From assembly GCA_965222345.1 (NCBI GenBank), contig CBDCTS010000007.1, positions 1,612,001 to 1,676,000 on the forward strand: a DNA stretch of 64,000 nucleotides, given 5' to 3'. Positions 15,574-24,131 of the stretch are shown piece after piece. Made by a program: the position numbers and the translations under genes. The notes under the pieces are model-generated. The model was not told the DNA's origin and searched no databases. It was given only the letters and a program-made list of their open reading frames with translations. Positions within the stretch are counted from its first letter, which is position 1; every line of letters begins with the position of its first letter. The DNA is from JADFGZ01 sp965222345 (GTDB lineage Bacteria; Acidobacteriota; Terriglobia; 2-12-FULL-54-10).

Positions 15574-16750
15574 TCAAAACGCAGCGACACGGTATCCACT
15601 TGCAAAAAGGGCGGTGAAGAGACCGAGGAATCCCGCAAAAAGTACCAGTATAAACGTGAAGACTTGCGTGTTTTTTGTGAGGATTCCCAGCGCGAGAAAG
15701 TAGGGGAAGTTGCCCAGAAGATAGCGAAGGTTTCCAAGGGTGGATTCTCGTGAGATGAGGACGAGCATTTGAAGGGCAAAAAATAAGAGGTACTCGCGGG
15801 GCATCTTCCTTCCTTTCCAGGCCCAGAGGAGAATTACGGGAACCGAAGCGGTAAAAAGAACGGAAAGCAGCTCCGGGTTCCATCCATTGTTCCCCACGAG
15901 CGAGGGTTCTCGAAAGAATTTCACCGCAAAGGAAAACGGATATGTGATCGCGTTCTCCCACATGCTCTGGATTTGAAGGAAAGCGAATGGATTTCCCGTC
16001 CGCTGATACAGGAATGCCATAAAAAGAAGCAATCCACTCGGCGCCAAGGCTAATCCGAACAGCGCAGTTTTCGAATGGTTCCGTCCATCGCGCCGGGAAC
16101 GAAAGTAAAGATATGCGAGAACCGGAGCCAACAAGATTCCCTGCGCTCGCGTCGCTGAAGCCACTGCGCCCAATAACCCGGCCCAGAGCCAGCTTTCCCT
16201 TCGGGCACAATAGAGGGAGACACACACGCAGAGCAACGCAAGGGAATCGGGCCCAAAGGCGGCCATCCCATAGCTAAAAGGGTAAAAGGCGAGCAGCACA
16301 CCGCTTCGAAATACCGTCTCGTTGTCAAAATCAAGCGACAGAAGGATCCATAATGAAAGCAGTAGGAGGAAAAGGAGGAAAAGAATGTAACCGAAAGTAC
16401 CCAACCGACAGCGAGATGTTCCAAGGCGGAAGGACTCCTATTCAGCGACAAGACTGGCGTGAGGAGCTTCACCAGGAGCGGGTATGCGGGAAAAAAAGCC
16501 CAGTTTGCTGGTTGGTCAGCGGGAAATGCCCTCTGTTCATAACCCTGCTCGATGATCTCCCAATACCAGCCGGTATCCGGGTGCCCCATCCACCAGATAG
16601 CGTCTGACCATTGAGGCAGTTGCAACGGCACCGATGGATTCTCTCGGTTGGCAATCAATACACTGCCCAACCAGAAAAAATCCATATATACAGAAACGCG
16701 AACAGAAAGATACGAATCGAGCCAGAGACTTCAGCAGGGGTTTTTCTCAT
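15574..16750 (-). pseudogene. PIG-V-like mannosyltransferase, two frameshifts
   Basis: A multi-pass membrane protein can be read in three pieces on the minus strand. The N-terminus (MRKTPAEVSGSIRIFLFAFL from 16750) must shift at a run of six T near 16680 to reach WLGSVLIANRENPSVPLQLP and WWMGHPDTGWYWEIIEQGYE. That frame must shift again near 16405 to reach GTFGYILFLLFLLLLSLWIL and the remaining helices, ending GYRVAAF. DTGWYW..I...GY followed by FFPAYPLLVK is typical of PIG-V type mannosyltransferases, which use lipid-linked sugars. Both shifts lie at short homopolymers, so sequencing error is as likely as real decay. Confidence 0.65.
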
Positions 16751-16807
16751 GTGCACATCGCGTCCGGTGGCGACATCTTCAATCCGTCACTAGTGTGCTG
16801 GCATTCC

Positions 16808-17080
16808 TCAAGGGAAGAAGACCAGCTTGACCGGCAGCGCCAGAATAGCCGGGCCGAAGCTGAAGATTCCCAGCTTCAAAACCGCCATCTCGCGCTTCAA
16901 GTCAACGATCTTCGTCCCCAGCCCACCTGCCATTTCGGTCAGATACTCCTTCGTCGCCAACTCCTTGGCTACCGGAATCGCGCCCGTCGCGGCCTTCGCC
17001 TTCTCTTCAGAAGTCCCAGCCTCGATCAGCGCATCGTAGACCTCGGATACAATCAGGCTCACAGCGTCCTCCCTGTCCAA
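16808..17080 (-). CDS. Small membrane-anchored coiled-coil protein (DUF1640-like)
   Basis: A 90-residue protein beginning at TTG 17080. It has an N-terminal helical part (YDALIEAGTSEEKAKAATGA), a heptad-like stretch with LATKEYLTEMAGGLGTKIVD, and a C-terminal membrane segment (FSFGPAILALPVKLVFF). The layout resembles DUF1640 and related small coiled-coil membrane proteins of unknown function. The start codon is uncertain because no good ribosome binding site is visible. It lies downstream of S24 peptidase fragments. Confidence 0.55.
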   Translation of the reverse strand: MDREDAVSLIVSEVYDALIEAGTSEEKAKAATGAIPVAKELATKEYLTEMAGGLGTKIVDLKREMAVLKLGIFSFGPAILALPVKLVFFP

Positions 17081-17135
17081 CGGACCTCCCCGATCTTTAC
17101 CACTCCATCGCCATCCATATCACTTCGCCGAGTAC

Positions 17136-17260
17136 TCATCGCTCCGTGTGCGCCCACCACACGACGAGCCCGAGGATTTGATCGTCCTCGCGGATCGGGC
17201 GAGGCTTGTAGTCATCGTTGTCGCTGGCCAGCCGACAGCGCTTGGTTGAACTTCGCGGAT
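17136..17260 (-). pseudogene. C-terminal fragment of an S24 peptidase (second copy)
   Basis: The minus strand reads TKRCRLASDNDDYKPRPIRE and then DDQILGLVVWWAHTER before a stop. This is the end of an S24/LexA-type peptidase domain (the Y..I...D.ILG.VVWW pattern). No catalytic serine or lysine is present. It is in a different frame from, and directly downstream of, the fragment at 17266-17510, so two S24 ends lie in tandem. Confidence 0.6.
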
Positions 17261-17265
17261 CGGAT

Positions 17266-17510
17266 TTACTGAACACCCCACCAGAAGACGATGTCGCCGA
17301 TGATGGGGGTTTGCTCCGGGTTCTCCAAAATAATATCATCATACGCTTGGTTTTCAGACCGGAAAACAAGACGGTGGGACTTCGAGGCAGGGGCCAGCCT
17401 CTTAATAATGGCGCCTTCTTCAGAACGCGCCGCCACGATCCGACCCTTCAGATTCGCCAGATTAGAGTTGGTTAGGTCGACCACAACGATAAAGTCATCC
17501 CATATTTCAT
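17266..17510 (-). pseudogene. C-terminal part of an S24 (phage repressor-like) peptidase
   Basis: The minus strand reads KYEIWDDFIVVVDLTNSNLA followed by GRIVAARSEEGAIIKRLAPA and ends IIGDIVFWWGVQ. The GAIIKRL segment holds the family lysine position. The N-terminal DNA-binding domain and the catalytic serine region are missing, so this is a remnant of a LexA/CI-like repressor. Together with the neighbouring fragment it suggests an old phage or SOS-type regulator at this place. Confidence 0.65.
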
Positions 17511-17711
17511 ATTTTCAGCCTTCAACAAACCGGATTTTTTCTTCGATTCTATGGCAACGAAATCGAGAGAAGTCTCTAACTGCTTGTATTTGCATCAAGT
17601 TGCGCTGAGGGAGAAGTTTGGGGAGTAAATTGCTAATAGGAAGGCAGCCAGTTGGCCGAACTGAAAAAGGATCAGGTTTTCCTAATTTCTTTTGGTCCGC
17701 TCTAGTCAGTA

Positions 17712-17735
17712 GGGGGCGCTGAAGCGCCCCTTTTT
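17712..17735 (+). terminator. Rho-independent terminator
   Basis: GGGGCGCT at 17713-17720 pairs perfectly with AGCGCCCC at 17723-17730 and is followed by TTTTT. It acts on plus-strand transcripts. No plus-strand gene ends here, so it either ends an unrecognised transcript or is left from a lost gene. Confidence 0.75.
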
Positions 17736-17868
17736 ATTTCCCGGCGAAAATCTCTTCTTGCACCTCAATATTTCAATAAGTTAGTGTTATGTCCCTGTTG
17801 ACGGGCACGCTGCCGGTTAGCAGCCGGCGGCGGTGGAGTTCCGGCACGCTCTCACTGGAATGACCAGC

Positions 17869-18813
17869 ATGCGATATGTAACTTTCTCACTTCCATATGA
17901 TCCTGTGCATCGCATCGGCGTATTGCGCGGCCAAGACCTCCTCGACCTCCGCGTCCTGGTGAGTGGCCGCTGGGCAGGCGATTTTCCGAAGACGTTGCTC
18001 GACCTGCTGGCGTCAGGTCCGGAAAATTGCAGCAGGATGGCGGCCCTGGCCGGGGAATCGCTCTCTGCAAAGCTGCCGGCTGGGGCAGAGCATCCCCTGT
18101 CGCAGGTTCATCTCCATGCGCCCATTCCCAGGCCGTCCAAAAACATAGTTTGCCTCGGCTTGAACTACGCCACCCACATGGAAGAGACGGCGCGGGCTCG
18201 GGGGCGCCAGGTGAAGATTCCCGAAGCTCCGGTCTTTTTCACCAAACCGCCCACAGCAGTAAGCGGCCCCTCAGACCCCATTCCCTGGGATACGGCGGTG
18301 ACCGCAGAGGTGGATTATGAGGTGGAGTTGGGCGTGGTCATCGGCAAGACCGGCAAGAATATACCCCGCGCCAGGGCCTACCAGCATGTTTTTGGCTATA
18401 CCATCATCAACGACACCTCGGCGCGAGACCTCCAGCAAAGGCATTACCAGTGGTTCAAGGGAAAGAGTTTGGACGGCTTTTGTCCGATGGGTCCTTGCCT
18501 GGTGACGGCGGATGAGTTCGGCGACCCGCACGCCAAGCGGATTTCTCTGCGGGTGAACGGCGTCGTCAAGCAAAGCGCCCGCACGGCAGACATGATATTT
18601 GACGTCCCCGCCATTCTGGAATTCCTCTCGCGCGGGATGACCCTGGAGGCGGGCGACATTATCTCCACGGGCACTCCGGAAGGCGTGGGCCTGGGTCGCA
18701 CCCCTCCGGAGTATTTGCAGGACGGCGACGTGGTCGAATCGGAGATAGAGAGGATCGGCGTGCTGCGCAACCGGGTAGTGGCCCTGCGGCCTTCTCCTGA
18801 CGAAGGAGACTGA
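17869..18813 (+). CDS. Fumarylacetoacetate hydrolase family protein
   Basis: A 314-residue member of the FAH superfamily, which hydrolyses or isomerises 2-oxo acids such as those of aromatic degradation. The N-terminal cap (residues 1-90) is followed by the catalytic domain: KNIVCLGLNYATHMEETARA, FTKPPTAVSGPSDPI, and the metal site in TAEVDYEVELGVVIGKTGKN. GYTIINDTSARDLQ, GKSLDGFCPMGPCL and GDIISTGTPEGVGLGRTPPE complete the family signature. MRY at 17869 is taken as the start; an in-frame ATG 9 bases upstream is possible. The exact substrate cannot be inferred and no pathway genes lie nearby. Confidence 0.9.
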   Translation: MRYVTFSLPYDPVHRIGVLRGQDLLDLRVLVSGRWAGDFPKTLLDLLASGPENCSRMAALAGESLSAKLPAGAEHPLSQVHLHAPIPRPSKNIVCLGLNYATHMEETARARGRQVKIPEAPVFFTKPPTAVSGPSDPIPWDTAVTAEVDYEVELGVVIGKTGKNIPRARAYQHVFGYTIINDTSARDLQQRHYQWFKGKSLDGFCPMGPCLVTADEFGDPHAKRISLRVNGVVKQSARTADMIFDVPAILEFLSRGMTLEAGDIISTGTPEGVGLGRTPPEYLQDGDVVESEIERIGVLRNRVVALRPSPDEGD

Positions 18814-19271
18814 ACTGCCGGCTGTCTGACGACAGGCAGGCCGCATCCCTCTTGTTTTGGCCGGCCAGCTTCGAACCAGGCAAGGCCGGAAAGAGCCCGC
18901 TACTCTCCGAAATAATCCATTCCAAACTGTGTGAAGAATAGACTTTACATTCCCTCTTGATCTAGTTAACATGAATTTGTTTGGTTGAATCCAACCTCAC
19001 TCTTTACATTTATCTGAAATGGTGGTAGAAAACGTCCACGGTGTTGTGTTTTGGGCTGTTGGTGAAAGCGTTGTTTCGCCGATGCGATTGCTCGGCGTTT
19101 TTGTTCCCGGCAGTTCTGCTTCGGCGAGGGTTCCCGGTGTTCGCAAGATGAAGTTGGGAGCATCTAATATATAATTGTGCGGTGAGTATGCTGCAGAGGG
19201 CTGCGTACTGGCGCTGAAGAGCAGACAGACCGTTTGGTTACTCACTCCATGAAGGAAGTTGAGGATTAGAG
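18814..19271. other. Non-coding region upstream of the TPR-VWA-MoxR operon
   Basis: No gene is recognised in about 460 bases. A TATAAT at 19170-19175 is a possible -10 element for the operon that starts at 19272, giving a leader of about 90 bases. I see no matching -35, so the promoter is tentative. The region is AT-richer than its neighbours. Confidence 0.4.
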
Positions 19272-19910
19272 ATGGCAAAAAAACAGAATGGTATGAAAGC
19301 GGCGAAGATAGTTCTCGGCGTTGCGTTGCTGCTCGTCACCGGAGTTGGCCTGTGGTATTGGTCGCTGTTGAGCGATATGAATCGGGCGGCAGAAGATTAC
19401 CGTCAGGGCGACGCGGAGACCGCTTTGAGCCGGTACGAAAACGTGGAAGGCAAGATCCGTGGGGTTGGCCTGTTGCGGTTCATGCCCACCGGGGACCGTC
19501 AAGACCTCTTCCTCAACCAAGCCAGATTGCAATATGACCTGGGCAACTACGATGAGGCCGCCGAGTGTCTGGAGCGGGAAAACGAAATCGCCGGCCTGAC
19601 CACCGATGGCAGATTTTTCCTGCTGCGCGGTGATATCTCCTTCCGGAAAGCGGTGTCCGATTACCGCGAGTCGGAGCGCAAGGATGCCAAGGTGCTGGAA
19701 GACGCCTTTCGCTCGGCAGAGGATAATCTCCGGGACTCTTTGCGGCTGGTTCCCGACGACTGGGACGCCAAGTTTAATTATGAATTTATCAATTACGTCC
19801 GCCGGATGATGAACCAAAACGAGGACGAGGAGCAGATCAAGATCCTGATGGAAAATGTGCGGGTCAAACAAACCCAGCCCCAAGCCCTTCCACCAGACCA
19901 GCAAAGTTAG
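19272..19910 (+). CDS. Membrane-anchored TPR protein of a Bat-type operon
   Basis: A 212-residue protein with one N-terminal membrane helix (IVLGVALLLVTGVGLWYW, residues 13-30) and TPR-like repeats outside: DYRQGDAETALSRYENVEGK, QARLQYDLGNYDEAAECLER and a weaker pair around RSAEDNLRDSLRLVPDDWDA. In Bat (Bacteroides aerotolerance-type) operons TPR proteins accompany the VWA proteins and probably assemble them at the membrane. It is the first gene of the operon to 25115. The tail is rich in Gln and Pro and is probably disordered. Confidence 0.75.
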   Translation: MAKKQNGMKAAKIVLGVALLLVTGVGLWYWSLLSDMNRAAEDYRQGDAETALSRYENVEGKIRGVGLLRFMPTGDRQDLFLNQARLQYDLGNYDEAAECLERENEIAGLTTDGRFFLLRGDISFRKAVSDYRESERKDAKVLEDAFRSAEDNLRDSLRLVPDDWDAKFNYEFINYVRRMMNQNEDEEQIKILMENVRVKQTQPQALPPDQQS

Positions 19911-20041
19911 TTCGCAGGATATCGCAATCTACTTGTGAGACGACTTTCGGGTCCGATCAGAGACTTGGCCGGTTTTCCGAGAAGACTTTCCAGGGAAAGC
20001 GGCTGCTGAATTGAGGCCTCGCGGAAACGGGATGATGTCCA

Positions 20042-21058
20042 ATGGAGTTCGTTGAACCGAGGTATTTTTGGCTGTTGATTCCGGTGCCCTTCCTGTTGAT
20101 CCTATGGGGATTGGGATTGTGGCACCACCGGCGGATGCGCTCCCGGTTCGGCAACATCACCAACCTCGAAGACGTCTCTCGAATCTCCTGGTCCGGACGG
20201 GGATGGTTTCGGGGCGCGCTGTTTGCAATCAGCATAATCGCGATGGTCCTGGGGCTTGCCTATCCCCGGATGGTGTACCGGGAGTTGAATCCCGTCCCCA
20301 CGCCCACCGACGTGGTGTTTCTGCTGGACATTTCCCCTTCGATGTATGCCCGCGATATGGACCCCAGCCGCTTGGGGCGAGCCGAGGAAATCATCCAGCA
20401 GTTCATTTTGCTGAAGGAGCCACAGGACCGCTACGGCCTGGTGGTGTATAACTGGAACAGCGTGGTGCTGTCTTATCTGACCAGCGACCCGCAAAGTATT
20501 CTGCTCTATTTCGATTATCTGAACCAGCAGGACGAACCGGAACTGGGCAGCAACATAGGTTCTGCCATCACCAGCGCCCTGCGTGTCTTCGACATTGACG
20601 ACCAGGTAAACCCGGGCAACGCGGAAAAGCGCCGCCGCCTTCTGGTGCTCATTTCCGACGGAGACGACAATGCCGGGGAGTTGGCCGATCCGCTTGTGGA
20701 AGTGGCCAAGCGCGAAATCAAGGTGTATACCTTCGGGCTGGGCAGTTCCAACGGCGCCTATGTGCCGGTGGTGATGTCCGGCGGCGTGCACGGCGAGATC
20801 ATCAAATACATTACCCGGGGCGAAGGGTCGCGGGTCATCAGCCGCGCCGAGGATCGCACTCTGCGCGACGTCGCGGAGAGGACGGGAGCCCGGTTTTATC
20901 GAGGTGAAAGCAGCACCCAAGTGCAGCAGGGCATCGACGATATCTTGGTGAGCGGCAGGCCCGTGGCGGGCTATCAGGCAAACCCAATCCGCAGAGACCT
21001 CTACTTCTATTTTCTAACGGCTGCTTTCGTTTGCCTGATTGTCGGCATATTTCTGTAA
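20042..21058 (+). CDS. VWA-domain membrane protein (BatA/BatB-like)
   Basis: A 338-residue protein with two N-terminal membrane helices (WLLIPVPFLLILWGLGLW and GALFAISIIAMVLGLAY) and one at the C-terminus. The von Willebrand A domain between them has a complete MIDAS: DISPSMYARD near residue 96, GSNIGSAI for the threonine/serine loop region, and LISDGDDN near 206. This is the architecture of the Bat proteins, which work with MoxR ATPases in envelope stress or assembly. An insertion around VPVVMSGGVHGEIIKYITRG lies in the second half of the domain. Confidence 0.88.
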   Translation: MEFVEPRYFWLLIPVPFLLILWGLGLWHHRRMRSRFGNITNLEDVSRISWSGRGWFRGALFAISIIAMVLGLAYPRMVYRELNPVPTPTDVVFLLDISPSMYARDMDPSRLGRAEEIIQQFILLKEPQDRYGLVVYNWNSVVLSYLTSDPQSILLYFDYLNQQDEPELGSNIGSAITSALRVFDIDDQVNPGNAEKRRRLLVLISDGDDNAGELADPLVEVAKREIKVYTFGLGSSNGAYVPVVMSGGVHGEIIKYITRGEGSRVISRAEDRTLRDVAERTGARFYRGESSTQVQQGIDDILVSGRPVAGYQANPIRRDLYFYFLTAAFVCLIVGIFL

Positions 21059-21093
21059 CGCCTTTTGGCGCACGGGTGTAAGGAGGGAACGCA

Positions 21094-22110
21094 TTGCAGG
21101 TTCAATACGAAACACAGGAACAAGCTTGGGAGGTGATTCACCGGATCGAAAAACAGGTTCGGAAGGTGATCATCGGCCAGGACAGTCTCGTGCGGCGCAT
21201 TCTGATCGGACTGTTCGGCCGCATTGCTTACTCCTTCCGGAAAGAAGGAGAGGAAAAGGCCGGCTCCGGCCACATCTTGCTGGAGGGAGTGCCGGGCCTG
21301 GCCAAAACGCTTCTGGTTTCCGCCATCGCCAACTCCCTCAGCGCCCGTTTCCAGCGCATTCAGTTTACTCCGGACATGTTGCCGGCCGACATCGTTGGCA
21401 CGCGGATCTTTGATAACAGGACGGCCGAGTTCCGAACCGAGAAAGGTCCCATCTTCGCCCACATCGTCCTGGCGGACGAAATCAACCGCGCTCCGCAGAA
21501 GACGCAGAGTGCGCTGCTGGAGGCCATGCAGGAGCGCCAGGTAACCATCGGGGAGAATACCTTTGCGCTGGAAGACCCCTTCTGGGTGCTGGCCACGCAG
21601 AACCCGGTGGAGCAGGAGGGAGTGTTTTCCTTGCCTGAAGCGCAGTTGGACCGCTTTGCGATGATGGTCCGCGTGAATTATCCTTCAGCCGAAAGCGAAT
21701 TCCAGATCCTCCTGGCCCGCCTGGAAGATACGCAAATCGAGCCGGTGGCCGACCCGCATGCCGTGGTGTCGATCCGGCAGCAGGTCAGCGCAGTCCACGT
21801 GGACGATAAAGTCCGGCGCTATATTGTCGCCCTGGGACAAGCCACTCGCAACACCCGTCCCGACAGCCTGTCCATCGTCAAGGAGATGGTGCAGCACGGA
21901 GCCTCTCCGCGCTCCTACCAGCACCTGCTGGCCATGTCGAGGACGGTCGCTTTCTTCCGCGGGCGGGATTACATTCTGCCCGGCGACGTCAAGTTCATCG
22001 CCACCGACGTGCTGCACCACCGAATCGTTCGCACGATCCGCGCGGAAGTGGAGAACGTCGGGACGGACGAAATCGTCGCGGAAGTTTTGCGCCACACCCC
22101 CATTCCATGA
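21094..22110 (+). CDS. MoxR-family AAA+ ATPase
   Basis: A 338-residue MoxR-type chaperone ATPase, from TTG 21094 preceded by GGAGGG. The Walker A is GVPGLAKT near residue 65 and the Walker B is VLADEINRAPQKTQ near 125. Sensor 1 is in FWVLATQNPVEQEG and the arginine-finger region in LPEAQLDRFAM. GASPRSYQHLLAMSRTVAFF is the C-terminal lid. MoxR proteins act on VWA-domain partners, and here the gene lies between two VWA genes and a DUF58 gene, so partners are probably encoded on both sides. Confidence 0.93.
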   Translation: MQVQYETQEQAWEVIHRIEKQVRKVIIGQDSLVRRILIGLFGRIAYSFRKEGEEKAGSGHILLEGVPGLAKTLLVSAIANSLSARFQRIQFTPDMLPADIVGTRIFDNRTAEFRTEKGPIFAHIVLADEINRAPQKTQSALLEAMQERQVTIGENTFALEDPFWVLATQNPVEQEGVFSLPEAQLDRFAMMVRVNYPSAESEFQILLARLEDTQIEPVADPHAVVSIRQQVSAVHVDDKVRRYIVALGQATRNTRPDSLSIVKEMVQHGASPRSYQHLLAMSRTVAFFRGRDYILPGDVKFIATDVLHHRIVRTIRAEVENVGTDEIVAEVLRHTPIP

Positions 22111-22122
22111 GGAGTCGGTTGC

Positions 22123-23013
22123 ATGCTGGCACCGGAACTTGCCGAAGAGCTGCAATATATTGAAATCACCGCATCCCGGCGCATCCGAAGCCTGCGGTAT
22201 GGCCAGAGTCGCTCCCCGGTGCGCGGCTCCGGCTACGAATTTGAGAACCATCGCAAATACGTCGTAGGCGATGACTTGCGGAGAGTGGATTGGAACGTCT
22301 CGGCCCGCATGCAGGAACTTTACATGAAACGCCACTTCGAGGAAAAAGAGGTGACGGTGTTCCTGATGGCCGATGTTTCCGGTTCCATGAAGTTCTCCAC
22401 CGCGCTGTACTCCAAACGAATCCGGATGCTGCAAATTGCGGCGGCCCTGGGCTTTTCGGCTGTCAGTGACAGCTGCAACTTCGGTTTCATGGCTTTCAGC
22501 GACAAGGTGGAGGCCTATGAACCTCCCCGCAAGGGGCGAGGGCACGTCTGGCGGACGGTGGATCATCTCTATCATTTGAAGCCCGAGGGGCGGGGAACGG
22601 CCTGGGAACCGGCATTGCGTTTTTTGCGGAGACGTCTGCGGCGGATGTCGATTATTTTCCTGCTCTCGGATTTCATCACCGATCCCGAGTCGGTCCATCT
22701 GGGCGAGATGCCCGATTTGAAGGTGCTGGCGCAAAAGCACGATGTCGTCCCGATTGTCTTCCAGGACCAGTTGGAAGCGGTTCTTCCGGCTGGCCGCGGT
22801 TTATTGCGTTTTCGTTCTGCGGAAGGCCGCCAAGAAATGCTTCTCAGCCTTTCTTCCAACCAGCGGAAAACATTTGAAGCCCTGGTCGAGGAAAGAAAAG
22901 CCTCTTTGCGGAATCTCTTTTATTTGCTCGGAATGGAGTGCCTCTTCCTGAAGGTGGGCGAACCGTTTATGGATCCCCTCATGGCGCTCTTTGAAAGGCG
23001 GAGGAAGATATGA
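22123..23013 (+). CDS. DUF58 domain protein
   Basis: A 296-residue soluble DUF58 protein. It shows the family block SPVRGSGYEFENHRKYVVGD followed by DLRRVDWNVSARMQELYMKR, and a VWA-like second part, VFLMADVSGSMKFST, with a MIDAS-like DVSGS. DUF58 proteins nearly always follow moxR, as here (12-base gap). No membrane segment is seen, unlike the longer DUF58 forms. Its stop overlaps the next gene as ATGA. Confidence 0.9.
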   Translation: MLAPELAEELQYIEITASRRIRSLRYGQSRSPVRGSGYEFENHRKYVVGDDLRRVDWNVSARMQELYMKRHFEEKEVTVFLMADVSGSMKFSTALYSKRIRMLQIAAALGFSAVSDSCNFGFMAFSDKVEAYEPPRKGRGHVWRTVDHLYHLKPEGRGTAWEPALRFLRRRLRRMSIIFLLSDFITDPESVHLGEMPDLKVLAQKHDVVPIVFQDQLEAVLPAGRGLLRFRSAEGRQEMLLSLSSNQRKTFEALVEERKASLRNLFYLLGMECLFLKVGEPFMDPLMALFERRRKI

Positions 23014-24107
23014 TTTGGTGGTCGAAAGTCGAGATGAAAAGTTATGGTTCGGCGCAGGGCTCGAATTCGGAGAGGAAAGCAGTCCAGGGCCGGAAGGCTT
23101 GCTTGCGAGACAGGCGGGCTCTTCTGCGCCTGGGGGTCTTCGGTGGGATGATGCTCGCCGCCCTCACGCTGGGCAGCCTGCCGGCATGGGCGCAGGCCGC
23201 CGCCGTCACTCCCCCGCCGGAAGGAATGTCGTTCACCACGCAGTTGGAGCACACGGCCGTCTGGGTGGGAGACCAATTCCGCTATCAGATCCGCGTGGAA
23301 CACACCGACAACTACGAATTCGTGATGGAAAACCTGAATAGGGACAACATCAACATGGACCCCCTTCAGGTCATCGCCGTGGACTGGTATACGGATTCCT
23401 TGAAGGATGGCAATACGCGGTTGTTTTTGAACGTCACCCTGGTCAGTTTTGCCACCGGACAGGACAGTGAACAGATCCCTCAGATCACCCTGTTTTACTT
23501 CCGGCGCGACCGCCCGGCGGTCGGCGCGGATGAAGCAGCGGCCGAGAGCTTGACCGTCCCCGGTCCCATAGTAGGCTTGCGCACCACGCTGCCTCCCGAA
23601 GCCAGCGACATCCGCGACGATATGGCGGTTACCAGCTGGCCCGGCACGCGATGGCTGCTGGGTTACGCCGGATGGATTTCTCTGATGTTGCTGCTGGCTG
23701 GGACAGGATGGGAGTCATGGAATTATATGCAGAGCCGGAAAATCCGCAAAGGTCCGGACCGGCGGAAAGCGATGGAGTCCATCCGCATGCGCTGGGCCCG
23801 CGGAGTCCCCTCCGAGTTTTCCGATCCGCAAGTTGTGGCCGACTTTTATGACAGTTCCTATCAAAACCTCAAGGAATACCTGACCTTCTATCTGGAGACC
23901 CCCGCCGAGGGCTTGACCGCCGATGAGTTGCAGGAGGAGATGCAGCGCCTCGGCACCGATGCCACCTTCAGCAAAAAGGTAGTTACCGTCCTGGGGGCCT
24001 GCGAACAAGTGCGCTACGCCCAAAATGGAGCGGCGCCCAGCGGCAAGGCGGTGCAGAGCACGGCGCAAGACATGAGAGAAATCCTGAACTATGACGCGGG
24101 GCAGTAG
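23010..24107 (+). CDS. BatD-like secreted/membrane protein of unknown function
   Basis: A 365-residue protein with a signal segment (LGVFGGMMLAALTLGSLPAW then AQA), an extracytoplasmic beta-rich part (FTTQLEHTAVWVGDQFRYQI, FLNVTLVSFATGQDSEQIPQ), a membrane helix (GWISLMLLLAGTGW, about residue 225) and a cytoplasmic helical tail. The layout and position resemble BatD proteins, which have oxygen-tolerance type domains, but identity is too low to name it firmly. ATG overlaps the DUF58 stop. A start nearer the signal peptide is possible because residues 1-35 are not hydrophobic. Confidence 0.6.
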   Translation: MIWWSKVEMKSYGSAQGSNSERKAVQGRKACLRDRRALLRLGVFGGMMLAALTLGSLPAWAQAAAVTPPPEGMSFTTQLEHTAVWVGDQFRYQIRVEHTDNYEFVMENLNRDNINMDPLQVIAVDWYTDSLKDGNTRLFLNVTLVSFATGQDSEQIPQITLFYFRRDRPAVGADEAAAESLTVPGPIVGLRTTLPPEASDIRDDMAVTSWPGTRWLLGYAGWISLMLLLAGTGWESWNYMQSRKIRKGPDRRKAMESIRMRWARGVPSEFSDPQVVADFYDSSYQNLKEYLTFYLETPAEGLTADELQEEMQRLGTDATFSKKVVTVLGACEQVRYAQNGAAPSGKAVQSTAQDMREILNYDAGQ

Positions 24108-24131
24108 GAACCGGACTATCAGGAAACGACG

